Shown: positions 1 through 8,950 of the stretch, piece after piece
How positions within the stretch are numbered: the first letter of the stretch is position 1
How the letters are laid out: each line of letters starts with the position of its first letter
Assembly (NCBI RefSeq): GCF_022701255.1
Contig: NZ_CP031705.1
Span: forward strand, 1,377,501-1,441,500
Source of the DNA: Microcoleus vaginatus HSN003
GTDB lineage: Bacteria; Cyanobacteriota; Cyanobacteriia; Cyanobacteriales; Microcoleaceae
Direction of reading: 5' to 3'
DNA: 64,000 nt
Notes under the pieces: model-generated
Databases searched by the model: none
What the model saw: only the letters and a program-made list of their open reading frames with translations
Told to the model about the DNA's origin: nothing
Position numbers and translations under genes: made by a program

Positions 1-6
1 CTCAAC

Positions 7-44
7 CAGCCGCAGGCGAGCGACACAGCCGCAGGCGAGCGACA
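7..44. repeat. two-copy 19-bp tandem repeat
   Basis: A 19-bp unit beginning CAGCCGCAGGCGAGC occurs twice without a gap just upstream of the first transposase. It is GC-rich, unlike the AT-rich element that follows. No function is evident. Confidence 0.8.
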
Positions 45-108
45 GACAAAAACAGGTGGCGTTCCTGAACTACAATTGTCTTGGTGAGTTAATGGTTCAA
101 ACAAAAAG

Positions 109-1193
109 ATGACAAGAGTAGCACATCTGGAACCTTACTTGAGTGCTGCACAACTCAAGCATAATTACCGAGAAGCGACCCACCCGATCGAAGCGCGTCG
201 CTGGCAATTACTATGGTTAATTGCGCTGTCCTCAACTATTAAAGAAGCAGCAGCAGTAGTGGGGATTAATTATGACTATGCCAGAGCAATAGTAAAAAGC
301 TACAATCAACAAGGAGAGACAGCAATTCATCTCAAAAAGCAGCCCCCAAAAAAACGTCCCAGCCATGCCTTACTTAACACAGAGCAATTAGAAGAACTGC
401 GTTTAAGTCTCAAAGGAGAATCGCCCGATAGAGGCATCTGGAGTGGGCCAAAAGTCGCATTATGGATCGCCCAAAAAATTGGGAGAAAACAAGTTGGAAA
501 ACAGAGGGGTTGGGAATATCTAAAAAAGTGCGGTTACTCACCTCAAAGACCTCGACCCCAACACAAGAAAGGGGATGAAATTGAACAAGAAAAATTTAAA
601 AAAAACTCTTAAACCGAGTGAGGGAACTGCAAAAAGAGTTTCCGTCACACCAGATAGAAGTATGGTCATTTGACGAACATCGAGTAGGACTCAAGCCAAT
701 TATCCGTAAAGTGTGGGCACCAATTGGAGAAAGGCCATCAGCAGTTGTTTGTCACCGTTACGAATGGGTATATCTTTACGGATTTGTTAACCCTCCAACG
801 GGAAAAACCGAATGGTTTATCATTCCGAGAGTTAACATAGAATGGTTGAATCTAGTATTAAAAAACTTTGCCGAACAAACAGTGGTCGGAAAATCGAAAA
901 TCATCTTGTTAGTCATGGATCGAGCTGGCTGGCATAGGAGCGAGCGAGTGGTTCTACCATCAGGAATTTATGTAGAATATTTACCACCTTACTCTCCGGA
1001 ACTTCAACCAGCAGAAAGACTCTGGTCTGTGGCGGATGAACCGTTAGTCAATAAAAGTTTTGACAAAATACAAGACTTGGAAGCAGTTCTGGAAGAACGT
1101 TGTCAAATTTTATCGACAACCATGACAGAACCCATCAAAAATCTTACCAATTATTATTGGTGGCCACAAAACATCTCCTCTGAAGCAGGGTAG
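109..1193 (+). CDS. IS630-family transposase, two overlapping frames
   Basis: The first frame (109-612, 167 aa) carries the N-terminal helix-turn-helix region of an IS630/Tc1-mariner-type DDE transposase. The second frame (about 603-1193) carries the catalytic domain, with motifs FDEHR, VMDRAGWH and PAERLW supplying the Asp, Asp and Glu. The second frame lies -1 to the first and is open across the junction, where a run of eight A precedes the first stop. This fits production by -1 ribosomal frameshifting, which is known in this and related IS families; the alternative is a simple frameshift mutation. The internal GTG at 618 is not needed if frameshifting operates. I could not define the terminal inverted repeats of this copy. 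Confidence 0.8.
600..606 (+). promoter_or_regulatory. putative -1 frameshift heptamer A AAA AAC
   Basis: In the reading frame of the N-terminal transposase ORF these seven bases are exactly A AAA AAC, a classical -1 slippery heptamer. The zero frame ends two codons later at 610-612, and slipping back one base opens the catalytic frame. That frameshifting really happens here is inference. Confidence 0.5.
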
Positions 1194-1248
1194 CTGATAA
1201 TTGTTTGGCATACTTATCTAAATAAATAATCATCAACGAGCGGCCTCG

Positions 1249-1280
1249 GCTTGCCAAGCGAATAGATTCACTTGGCAAGC
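1249..1280. terminator. hairpin downstream of the first transposase
   Basis: Perfect 10-bp inverted repeat (GCTTGCCAAG / CTTGGCAAGC) with a 12-base loop, 55 bp after the transposase stop. It is followed by an AT-rich stretch but has no clean T run, so it could be a terminator or just a dispersed palindrome. Confidence 0.45.
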
Positions 1281-1479
1281 TAATTCTTAATAGTTATATT
1301 TAGTGAAATTAGTGACATTTTTCCTTCAAAATATACCCTCACTTTAAATTTTTTAAAATAACACAAGCGAGTAGTTTTTTTGTCCTCATAACGGGGGTAT
1401 GATACCCGGATTTGGTATTAAGTGTTGTTGGAGATGCGTCTGATAAAATAGGGGTAGCATATTTTTTGATAGGTCGTTG

Positions 1480-1565
1480 GGAACCTTCTTCTGACCTATC
1501 TTTTTTTACCACAAGTCGGTCAACCCCTCACCCGCTCCGGGTTTTGGCGGGGTTGTCACCCCGCC
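1480..1565. mobile_element. remnant of an IS4-type element end
   Basis: The segment from CTATCTTTTTTTACCACAAG to the GTCACCCCGCCAGG end closely resembles the right end of the IS4 element at 14130-14210. The rest of that element is missing. It abuts and truncates the IS630 pseudogene on its right, and the last residues of that ORF are encoded by this remnant. The stretch 1281-1480 to its left holds no recognisable gene. Confidence 0.55.
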
Positions 1566-2535
1566 AGGATTTAACAGTTTTTGACATCGCTCAAATAACA
1601 CTGCTTCTAATTCATCTAAGCTCTTAAAACAGCGATTGGCTATCGGTTCATTTGTCAGTGGCCATAACCTTTCTGCTGGTGGGAGTTGGGGCGAGTGTGA
1701 AGGCACACAATACAAATGTATGCCGTCGGGGATTTTCACGCTCAGTGCCATCCGGCTCCGTCTACAACTAATATAAAACGACTGTTTTTTTCGATCCTAC
1801 TTTCCAATGTCTGACAAAATCTTCTAAAACTTGCTCGAAAAGCTGGCTGTTGACAAATGGCAGTATCCACCAATATGTTTCTCCCGTACTCGGATGTACG
1901 AAACCATATAACCACAACCATTGAAACCGCCAGTTAACAACAGCCGTAGCATTACTAAACTCATCCACCCATTCCCGCCTCAAAAAAGGTTTCAATCCGA
2001 GCCGATGTTCGTCCATCGACCAGACTTCTACGTCGCTTTCTGGGTTCTCCTTCTTGATTTTCTTGACGAACCGACCCAGATTTTTTTTCCATTCCTGCAA
2101 GTTCTGCGGATATCTGATTCCTGATGTTCCGGGCGAGGAACTCTCAATCGAAACTTCATTGACTTGAGATATTCCCACCCTATGCAGACGACAGACTTTT
2201 TCACCCTTGAGTTCACTCATCCAGTCAGCCACTTTACGACCATTCCACAGTCCGCCATCAGGGGGTGGCTGCTGTAGGACTTGCCACAATTGAGCTTGTT
2301 CCACATCATTCAGCAGAGGATCACGATCGGTATTTTGGCAACGTTGATCTCCGAGGGATTCAGGTCCTAAATGGTTGTAGCCCCAGACTAATTCATAAAT
2401 CCAACCACGACTATAACCTGTCACTACCATCACTTCTGCGGTGGTTTTTCCAATGGCTAACAGCCAAATAATCTGGTAGTGATGAGCCTGGGTGGTTGTT
2501 TTAGCTTGACGGAAACGAGCTTGGAGCTTCGTCTG
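1566..2535 (-). pseudogene. decayed IS630-family transposase
   Basis: Three frames on the minus strand together rebuild an IS630 transposase of the same subgroup as the one at 109-1193. The N-terminal helix-turn-helix lies around 2270-2535, GWEYL and PRPEHQ segments near 2110-2180, the catalytic motif SMDEHRLGLKP near 2000 and PPAERLW near 1650. At least two frameshifts (about 2110-2170 and about 1770) separate the parts, and the segment with the second catalytic Asp is scrambled. The C-terminus is replaced by an IS4 remnant. The gene cannot make an active protein. Confidence 0.8.
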
Positions 2536-2608
2536 GACTCAGATGAGGCGCGATCGTAATTCGTTTTGGCATTCTTTATTTGATGGGGGTGGTGTTCCTC
2601 CTGATTAT

Positions 2609-3997
2609 CCCTCTTTTGTCACTCTTGTGGTAGTATAATCAGTGACACACCCCAAAAGCATTGCCAGTCCTATGGTAGAGCCTCGTCAACCAGTACCCAC
2701 AGTCAAATTTATAGATGAATACTGTCAAATTTACCAAAACATATTTCCAGAAGTTAGGAGCTTTGAAGCTTTTAATTACTTACATGTCGGTATGATATCG
2801 GACATAAAACGTAAAACACTACCATCAATAGCGAAAGTTGTAGGGCTAGATAATCATCAAGCATTACACCATTTTTTAACACAATCACCTTGGGATGTAA
2901 AAGAATTAAGTCAGCAACGATTAGAATTAATATTATATGTACTTCAAGGGCGTCCAATAGTACTAATAATTGATGAGACAGGAGATAAAAAAAAGGGGGA
3001 TGCGACTGATTATGTAAAACGGCAGTACATTGGAAATTTAGGTAAAACAGATAATGGTATCGTTGCAGTTACAGCGTATGGTGTTTTATCTGGTCTGACT
3101 TTTCCTCTATTATTTGAAGTTTATAAACCGAGAGAAAGACTGCAACCAGGAGATGAATATCTAACTAAACCTGAAATTGCCGCAAAAATGCTCAAACAAT
3201 TGCGTGCGATGGGATTTAAATTTAATCTTGTCCTAGCAGATAGTTTATACGGAGAGAGTAGTAAAAATTTTATTCAAATACTAGAGGAATTGAATCTAAA
3301 TTTTATTGTGGCAATTCGCTCTAACCACAAAGCATGGGGAGTTACAGACGCGAAAGTCAAATATTCAAAGTGGCAAAGATTCAAAGGTGTCTTCTCAGAT
3401 TTAAGCTCGGAAGACAGATATATAAGAGAGATTATTTGTGGTGATAATCCGGAAATTAAATATTGGCAAATCACAACTGATAAAGAGGATCTGCAAAAAA
3501 AAACTACTTGGTATGTAATGAGTAAATTTTCCAACATTACACCCAGAGAAGTAGGTAATTTTTATGGTTTAAGAACTTGGGTAGAATATGGTTTGAAGCC
3601 AAGTAAAAACGAATTAGGATGGGCAGATTTTCGCTTAACTAATTATCTACAAATAGAAAAATGGTGGGAAATTATTTTTAGCGCTTATTTGATGGTTAGT
3701 CTCCACTCTGAACAACTGCTAAAATTACCACCACAATCTGAATCTAATTTTTCATCACATCCTTGGTGGAATCAAGGAAATGGGTGGAAGAATATTCTTA
3801 ACAACCTCCGTTTAATACTTCAACCATTTGTACTATTTAACTTTATTAAACCTTGGCTACAAGTTTTTACTGTTCCTAAGTTATCCGAGGGCTTTTTTAA
3901 ACTTCAAATGCTTGTCAATAATTTAACTAGTTCAATTTTTCAAAACCTCAATATCCCTTATTTCCCCTTTTCCTCTGCGTAGAGTGACAAAAGAGGG
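2609..3997. mobile_element. complete IS701-family insertion sequence
   Basis: A 1389-bp element is bounded by perfect 16-bp inverted repeats, CCCTCTTTTGTCACTC at 2609-2624 and its complement at 3982-3997. It is flanked by the 4-bp direct repeat TTAT at 2605-2608 and 3998-4001. Four-base duplications are typical of IS701. Intact ends, intact duplication and an intact transposase suggest a young, possibly active copy. Confidence 0.93.
2642..3982 (+). CDS. IS701-family DDE transposase
   Basis: This 446-aa protein catalyses cut-and-paste transposition of its own element. It is full length for the family. The first catalytic Asp lies in LIIDETGDKKKG (about residues 103-114), the second in LVLADSLYGE (about 199), and the C-terminal catalytic region includes RTWVEYGLKPSKNELG. 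The start is a GTG at 2642, only 17 bp inside the left inverted repeat; an ATG at 2672 is a possible alternative. The stop codon falls at the edge of the right inverted repeat, an economical arrangement usual for these elements. No frameshift or internal stop is present. Confidence 0.92.
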   Translation: MTHPKSIASPMVEPRQPVPTVKFIDEYCQIYQNIFPEVRSFEAFNYLHVGMISDIKRKTLPSIAKVVGLDNHQALHHFLTQSPWDVKELSQQRLELILYVLQGRPIVLIIDETGDKKKGDATDYVKRQYIGNLGKTDNGIVAVTAYGVLSGLTFPLLFEVYKPRERLQPGDEYLTKPEIAAKMLKQLRAMGFKFNLVLADSLYGESSKNFIQILEELNLNFIVAIRSNHKAWGVTDAKVKYSKWQRFKGVFSDLSSEDRYIREIICGDNPEIKYWQITTDKEDLQKKTTWYVMSKFSNITPREVGNFYGLRTWVEYGLKPSKNELGWADFRLTNYLQIEKWWEIIFSAYLMVSLHSEQLLKLPPQSESNFSSHPWWNQGNGWKNILNNLRLILQPFVLFNFIKPWLQVFTVPKLSEGFFKLQMLVNNLTSSIFQNLNIPYFPFSSA

Positions 3998-4047
3998 TTA
4001 TATCATGGTTAATCGAGCGGACATGATATTCTACCTATTCTCCAAAG

Positions 4048-4204
4048 TTATGCAACAGTAGCCTGGGCTGATAAAATGTAGTCCCATCCGGCGATAGATG
4101 CTATTTCTTTTGTTGAAAATTCCCCAAGAAAAGCGCAAATTTTTTCTTTAAGACCATCTAGATTTTCAGAGATTTCCCAACTCGGTTCTTGTTTTATGTG
4201 TCCC
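4048..4204 (-). pseudogene. C-terminal fragment of an IS630-type transposase
   Basis: The minus strand reads about 50 in-frame residues, including KQEPSWEISENLDGL and IAGWDYILSA, ending in a stop at 4048. This resembles the C-terminal tail of another IS630 subgroup. The catalytic parts are absent. Downstream, at about 4289-4302, ATTCAGCAACGCC matches the terminus of the IS1 element at 8319, so an IS1 end may once have sat here too. The rest of 4002-4341 shows nothing recognisable. Confidence 0.5.
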
Positions 4205-5232
4205 GATTCAGGGCATCATTTCAATCGCGTTCGAGCGAGGCAAATCGAGTAGCTCCTACATCCCTGCGAACACAGTAATCCTTACATCCATTCAGCAACG
4301 CCTTAAGTCGCTGTTTTCCGTAATACAGCAATTTTAGATCAGACCCGCCACAAAGATGGTAAACTTTAAAGATGTAAAAAAAGAAGATTATTTAGAGATG
4401 GCAGCATATTCTATTGACTTACGACAGAAGATACTAAGTGCGTGGCAAAACAAAGAAGGCACACAAAGAGAGTTAGCAAAACGATTTAAAGTCAGTTTAT
4501 CGTTTATACGTGACTTTTTGCGTCGGTATCGAGAGACGGGGGAGATAGCTGCCAGGACTCTCTTGAGGGGCTCGCCGCTCGAAGCTTAAAGGTAAAGAGC
4601 AAGAATTGTTAAAGATAATAGTGACAGAGAAAAGCGATATATATTTGCGAGAAATTAAAGAAAAAATAAAAGAGCGCCAAGGCATAGAAGTAAGTATATC
4701 AACTTTGTCCCGCACTCTTAACCGTTTAAAATGAAGGCGTAAAAAAAAACTTTAGTAGCGAGTGAGCAAGCTACAGAAAGAGTACAAAAATTGCGCTATG
4801 AATTTAGGCTTGGGCTAGATACTATAGACATCAAAAACCTCGTATTCATTGATGAAACAGGTGTAAATCGGGCTAGGACACGAAACTATGGTAGGTGCCA
4901 AGGTGGAGCCAGAGTCTATTATAACCGCCCAGGAAATAAAGGCAAAAACATCCCTTTAATTGGAGCTATGAGTGATGAAGGCTTAATTGCTACTATGACT
5001 TTTCCAGGTAGTCTAAACACAGCGAGTTTTTTAGTATTTGTGGACAAAATATTACTACCTCAGTTGTGGATTGGAGCAATTGTAGTCATGGATAATTTAC
5101 CTGTACATTATTATGCTGAAACTACAAAAGCTTTAATTGAATCTGTTGGATGTCAGGTAAAATTTTTGCCTCCATACTCGCCTGATTTATCGCCCATTAG
5201 ACCTCTCCCATAATCCCAATCCCTTTCCCCGC

Positions 5233-5280
5233 TTGGTTTCTGGCGGACGGTTCCTGCAGGAACCGTCCGTCAGAAACCAA
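5233..5280. repeat. 48-bp near-perfect palindrome
   Basis: A 24-bp arm starting TTGGTTTCTGGCGGACGG pairs with its complement with a single mismatch and no loop (centre TGCA). It lies between the left inverted repeat of the IS5-type element and the end of its transposase, and may be a hairpin repeat picked up by the element or a transcription barrier. Confidence 0.85.
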
Positions 5281-5372
5281 CGCTTCCATAAGGGTTTCAA
5301 CGGTTGATCGATAAAAACTGCCCAATTTTATGACCTAAATTTTACTGTTTTTTTTTCAGTTTGTAGGGACTT

Positions 5373-6272
5373 TTATTGACACATAACGAGCGCACCTATT
5401 CGCCATCTTACTAATCCACATACCACCAAAATTACTCTCTCGTAATTTTTCGTTTTTAAGCGAAATCTTTCTGATGCTACTCTCCATATTTTTAATAATC
5501 TAATTAGATGCTAGACAAATATTCTTTTTTGAGCCTTTGACTTATTCGCTCTCTTTTGAGCTGGAGTCAGAACTCCCTGACGCGGTTTTTTATGAGGAGT
5601 ATTAATTAATGGTTCTCCTACATAAGCTTTATCTCCTTGAAACTTTTGTGATGTTTCTAATGACGCTCTCTGCTTTCTCCAAATGTTTATGTCGGCTGTT
5701 GCTCCGGTTTCTCCTACTACTACGTCAACAATCTTTTTACCGGATGGCATGACTATTACCTGGTTCTTTTTAGTATGCCTCTTTTGTTTTCCAGAGTAAT
5801 TTTTTTTCTGCTCTTCATTGTCCGTAGGTCTTTGTATGGGCTGCTCGTAGCTATCTACTATCAACTCAACATCTTTCAAAATTTCCAGAACCCATGCCCG
5901 ATCGTCATCATTTTTTTTTACTTGTTCTAACACCGAAGCCGGCAATAAATCTCTTAAAATCTTTACCCAGCGGTGAAAAATATAATTAGCGGTTGATTCA
6001 CCAATGCCAAATTGTACCCCAAGCATTTGAAAAGTAGGTAAGTTATGCAGGTACACTAATGTCAAAATAATTTGGTCTGCTATCGTTAGTTTAGGGGGGA
6101 TCCCGCTGCCCGGTTTAATGAGCCGAGTTTTCTGACTTTCTTGAGATGCTTTTTGACGAGCGTACAAATTTTCTGCATGGGTAATTAGTTGTATTAATTG
6201 GTCGTAGTCTATACCCAACATTCTTTGAGCCTCGGATGGATGCTTTTCAATATATTCTCGGAGTTGGCTCAT
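5373..6272 (-). pseudogene. IS5-family (DDE_Tnp_4) transposase with amber codon at catalytic Glu
   Basis: From ATG at 6272 the frame is open for 253 residues with a helix-turn-helix region (LTIADQIILTLVYLHN, STANYIFHRW) and DDE segments LIVDSYEQPI and FQGDKAYVGEP. It stops at TAG 5511-5513 directly after KSKAQKRIFV. Beyond the stop the same frame continues for about 45 more residues (HLIRLLKIWRVASERFRL) to a TAA at 5373. In this family the residue after RIFV is the conserved Glu, so the single change GAG or similar to TAG both truncates the protein and removes the third catalytic residue. Otherwise the gene looks undamaged. Confidence 0.85.
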
Positions 6273-6801
6273 GTTTTTGGGGGTATAATTCCATTATAAT
6301 TTAAGAGCGCTCTATCAACCATTTCTTTTTGGGAGATGTCTATTGAGTTATGTTGGTCAAAGTTAAAAGAAATTCGGCGTTGCTGAATTGAGGTATGATA
6401 AGTGCGGGCAAGGGATGTTTGGGCTACCCGATTTGCCTCGTTTGAGGGCGATTGAAATCATAGGATGGATAGGGAACCGGAACATCCCAAAACTTAAGAT
6501 AATGAATTACTAACCGAATAGAATGTTTAAGCATTTCTACCGACTTAGAATAGCACAGTGTCTTGCGATGAAGCCGGGCTTGCGTAATGTCGTAGTCGCG
6601 TATTCTCGCCCTCTACTCTGGTCATGTAAGTTTTACAGATAATTTGGTCTCCATCTGGGATAAACATGGGGTAAACTGGCCATCCATCTGTGATATAAAA
6701 GTAACATTTCCAATTGCCAACTAATTCCCATAGTTGTCGAAAAGTTATAGCACTATGATCTCCCAATACCCATCCTAAAATCCCTGGCTGAAAGTGATTT
6801 A

Positions 6802-7886
6802 AGTAGCTAGACAAAATTAATTACATAGTTTTCTCCAAATTCTTTCAGAATTTTTTCGACAGATCCAACGAAAGTTTCCCAACTTTTGTAAGCAGATATC
6901 TCAATCCATTCATACTTAATAAACCGCCATAGGATTTCAATTAAATTTAATTCAGGAGAGTAAGAAGGTAACTCAAAAAGAGTAATATTACGTTGTTTCC
7001 ACTCTTCAAGTTTGTCAACAATAGCATCACTGGTATGAATAGAAGCTTGATCTGTGACAATCACTGTTGGCTTATGTACTGCGGGGAAAAAAGCATCAAT
7101 ACAGGCAATAACCACATCTGAATTAATACTTTGAGATGAAATATAACTTTCAAGATGGTTATTTCGATTCATAATTCCTAATACATTCATTCGCTGACTA
7201 CGACGACTAGGAATTGTTAAATATTCTCCGATATTTTGCCAGCCATAGGGGACACAAGGAATCAAACAAAATCCCGTTTCATCCAAGTAATATAAATCAA
7301 TTTTACCCTGAGCATCCAATTGCTTTAATTCTTCTACTTGCGCCTTTTTATCTTGATATTCCTGGGCTGGAGGCTTTCCGGCAACTCCTTTACGCATACG
7401 ATGCCAACTCATCTTCAGCATTTTTAGTATTCTTTGAATTGTTTTTATACTCGGACTTATGCCCCAGGCTTCTTGAACCTTTTGGCTAACATTTTTTAAT
7501 TGCCTGGGTTCTTGTTTAGCCCACTCTTTAATTTGGGCTTTTTGCGAAGAGTTAAATAGTGATTTAGCACCTCTTCCTGGTTTATTATAAAGTCCTATCA
7601 TTCCTTCTGATTCCCAGCGATTGAACCAGTTATAGAGTGTCTTATAACTTATTCTGAAAATATTCATTAACTCTACTTTTTTTACTCCTTGCGAAGCTAA
7701 TATGAGGCAATGTGATCTTTGACGTACCTGATGATGTCGGCTTTGGCGATGAATTCGAGTCGAGCAATTTAGACGAAAGAGGATTTATTTCCCTGATAAA
7801 CATCATATGAAACTGTAATTAACTCATAATTTGGCCTGGAATATTATTATAGTATGTATTTGTGTAATTAATTCTGTCTAACTACT
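6802..7886. mobile_element. IS630-family element inserted in the IS1 transposase
   Basis: A 1085-bp element has imperfect inverted repeats of about 24 bp starting AGTAGCTAGACA and ending TGTCTAACTACT. Each end is flanked by TA (6800-6801, 7887-7888), the target duplication of IS630/Tc1 elements. Excising it with one TA restores the IS1 reading frame. Confidence 0.93.
6807..7806 (-). pseudogene. IS630 transposase with N-terminal frameshift
   Basis: From ATG 7667 the frame is open for 286 residues and includes the second helix-turn-helix (YKTLYNWFNRWE) and all three catalytic motifs: YLDETGFC, VTDQASIH and LNLIEILW. The stop lies inside the inverted repeat. Homology to the family extends further upstream: HRQSRHHQVRQRSHCLILA reads in the same frame but runs into a TAA, while the likely original start (ATG at 7803 or 7806, MFIREINPLSSKLLD) is one base out of frame. 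One extra base near 7748 therefore seems to have cut off the first DNA-binding helix. A shortened 286-aa product is possible but probably inactive. Confidence 0.7.
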
Positions 7887-8611
7887 TACTGCCGTCGCTC
7901 GCCAAAGCTTATTTTTTTTGACCAACAAACGTTTCTAGTTCATCAAGTTCTCCCACCCGGGGAATTGTGTCTGGTTCGTAAGCATCAGGGAGCAATTCTC
8001 CTACTTGCTTGACCCAATTTATAATGCTGGTGTGATGTACTCCTTTAATCCTCTCAATTGCTCGAAAACCCATACCATTGACATACATTTTGAGACATTC
8101 ACGTTTAACTTCTTCCGAGTAACCTTTATGAGGTTGATAGCAATCTATAAATTGTCTGCCACAACCGACACAAATATAATTCTGTTTACCTTTTTTATGA
8201 CCATTTTTATTAACATGAGTTGATTGACATTCAGGACATTGCATAAGCTCTGCGTTTTTTGAAGTGTTATTTTTTGGCGCTCGCACTATAACCTTATCAT
8301 ACCCTAATTCAGCAACGCCAGAAATTCTTCGTTCTGAAGCAGCTCGCACATCCGATGCTCTTGATGAAGCCATCACTATGGCTGTTAATCTTATTACTGA
8401 TGAAAATGCTCTCAATTGGTTTAATCATTGTGGTTTGTTTTTTGAGCCTATTTAGATAGCTCGAATTGTGGCGGGTTTGCTCGCAAAGTGCTGTAAGTCT
8501 TTCCATTTTTAATAAAAAAATCGCTTGGGCAATTAGGACATTCCATACTTTTACCTCTGAAATTTATGTTGATTTAATATATTAAGCCCTTACTGTACAT
8601 CACTACCCTCT

Positions 8612-8711
8612 AGTCAACAGTCAACACTCCACAATTATTTTAGTTTTTCGGCTGACAGTCAACCGTAAACAATCATAAGGAGTACAAAAGGAGTGCAACC
8701 GGAATTGATAT
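8612..8711 (-). repeat. decayed copy of the TGTTGAC cassette
   Basis: On the minus strand this segment begins ATATCAATTCCGGTTGCA (8711 downward) and ends with two TGTTGAC units (8613-8626), as in the cassettes at 16403, 43012 and 48805, but the middle has diverged. The rest of 8456-8763 contains no gene. Confidence 0.7.
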
Positions 8712-8950
8712 GAATTGTCGATCATCGGGCCTGAAATGAAAATAGAGCGATAAGTTAAATTGACTAAAGTCGATGGTTCGATATTTCCAGCGGCACTGGC
8801 CGCAACCTTCCCGCTACTTCTACACTCGGCCAATTCGGATCGAAAGTTAAATTTTCCAACGTTCCATCGCTGTGAATTACAAACGTATCCTCAATTTTTG
8901 CTCCCGACAAACTCGGATTCCAAGCCACAGCCGTATTTTCTGCTAAAATA

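Larger units (their letters stand above)
5199..6341. mobile_element. IS5-family-like insertion sequence
   Basis: A 1143-bp element runs from AGACCTCTCCCA to TGGGAGATGTCT (imperfect 12-bp inverted repeats, one mismatch). It is flanked by the 3-bp direct repeat ATT (5196-5198, 6342-6344). It sits inside the outer IS630 transposase exactly between the codons for SPI and the catalytic Glu. Short 2-4-bp duplications fit the IS5 superfamily. Confidence 0.85.
6424..8244 (-). pseudogene. IS1 transposase split by an IS630 copy
   Basis: The N-terminal part (start ATG at 8244) has the zinc-finger motif CPECQ...CVGCGRQF and a helix-turn-helix (FRAIERIKGVHHTSIINW), down to ELETFVGQKK. A run of eight A there puts the following NKLW in another frame, so either a one-base gain or frameshifting is involved. 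After ACGGCAGTA the IS630 copy intervenes. Joined across it the frame reads TAV-NHFQPGILGWVLGD, then DQIICKTYMTRVEGENTRLR. A further frameshift near 6560 precedes the tail RLHRKTLCYSKS to a TAG at 6424. Confidence 0.85.
6376..8319. mobile_element. IS1-family element interrupted by IS630
   Basis: Inverted repeats of about 26 bp begin GGCGTTGCTGAATT (6376) and end with the complement at 8319, with two mismatches. The 8-bp direct repeat AGAAATTC flanks it (6368-6375 and 8320-8327), as expected for IS1. Without the internal IS630 copy it would be about 860 bp. Confidence 0.9.
4356..8455 (+). pseudogene. IS630 transposase broken by two insertions and frameshifts
   Basis: Three separated pieces form one transposase. 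At 4398-4580 is the N-terminal helix-turn-helix (start probably at MAAYSIDLRQKI). At 4791-5198 is the catalytic core with FIDETG and VMDNLPVHY, ending in SPDLSPI. At 6342-6375 plus 8328-8455 the reading continues as IELCWSKLKEI then LRSEAARTSD and on to NWFNHCGLFFEPI. The Glu after SPI is the third catalytic residue. Removing the IS5 element and one ATT, and the IS1 element and one 8-bp repeat, restores continuous reading across both joints. A frameshift near 4580 and a stop at 4731 are additional damage. Confidence 0.85.
4342..8477. mobile_element. IS630 element carrying three nested insertions
   Basis: The outer element is bounded by GACCCGCCACAA near 4342 and the inverted TTGTGGCGGGT near 8466-8476. 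Its transposase is on the plus strand. It has been entered by an IS5-type element (5199-6341) and an IS1 element (6376-8319), the latter itself entered by an IS630 copy (6802-7886). About 3.1 kb of the 4.1-kb span is inserted DNA. The outer boundaries are less certain than the inner ones. Confidence 0.7.
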
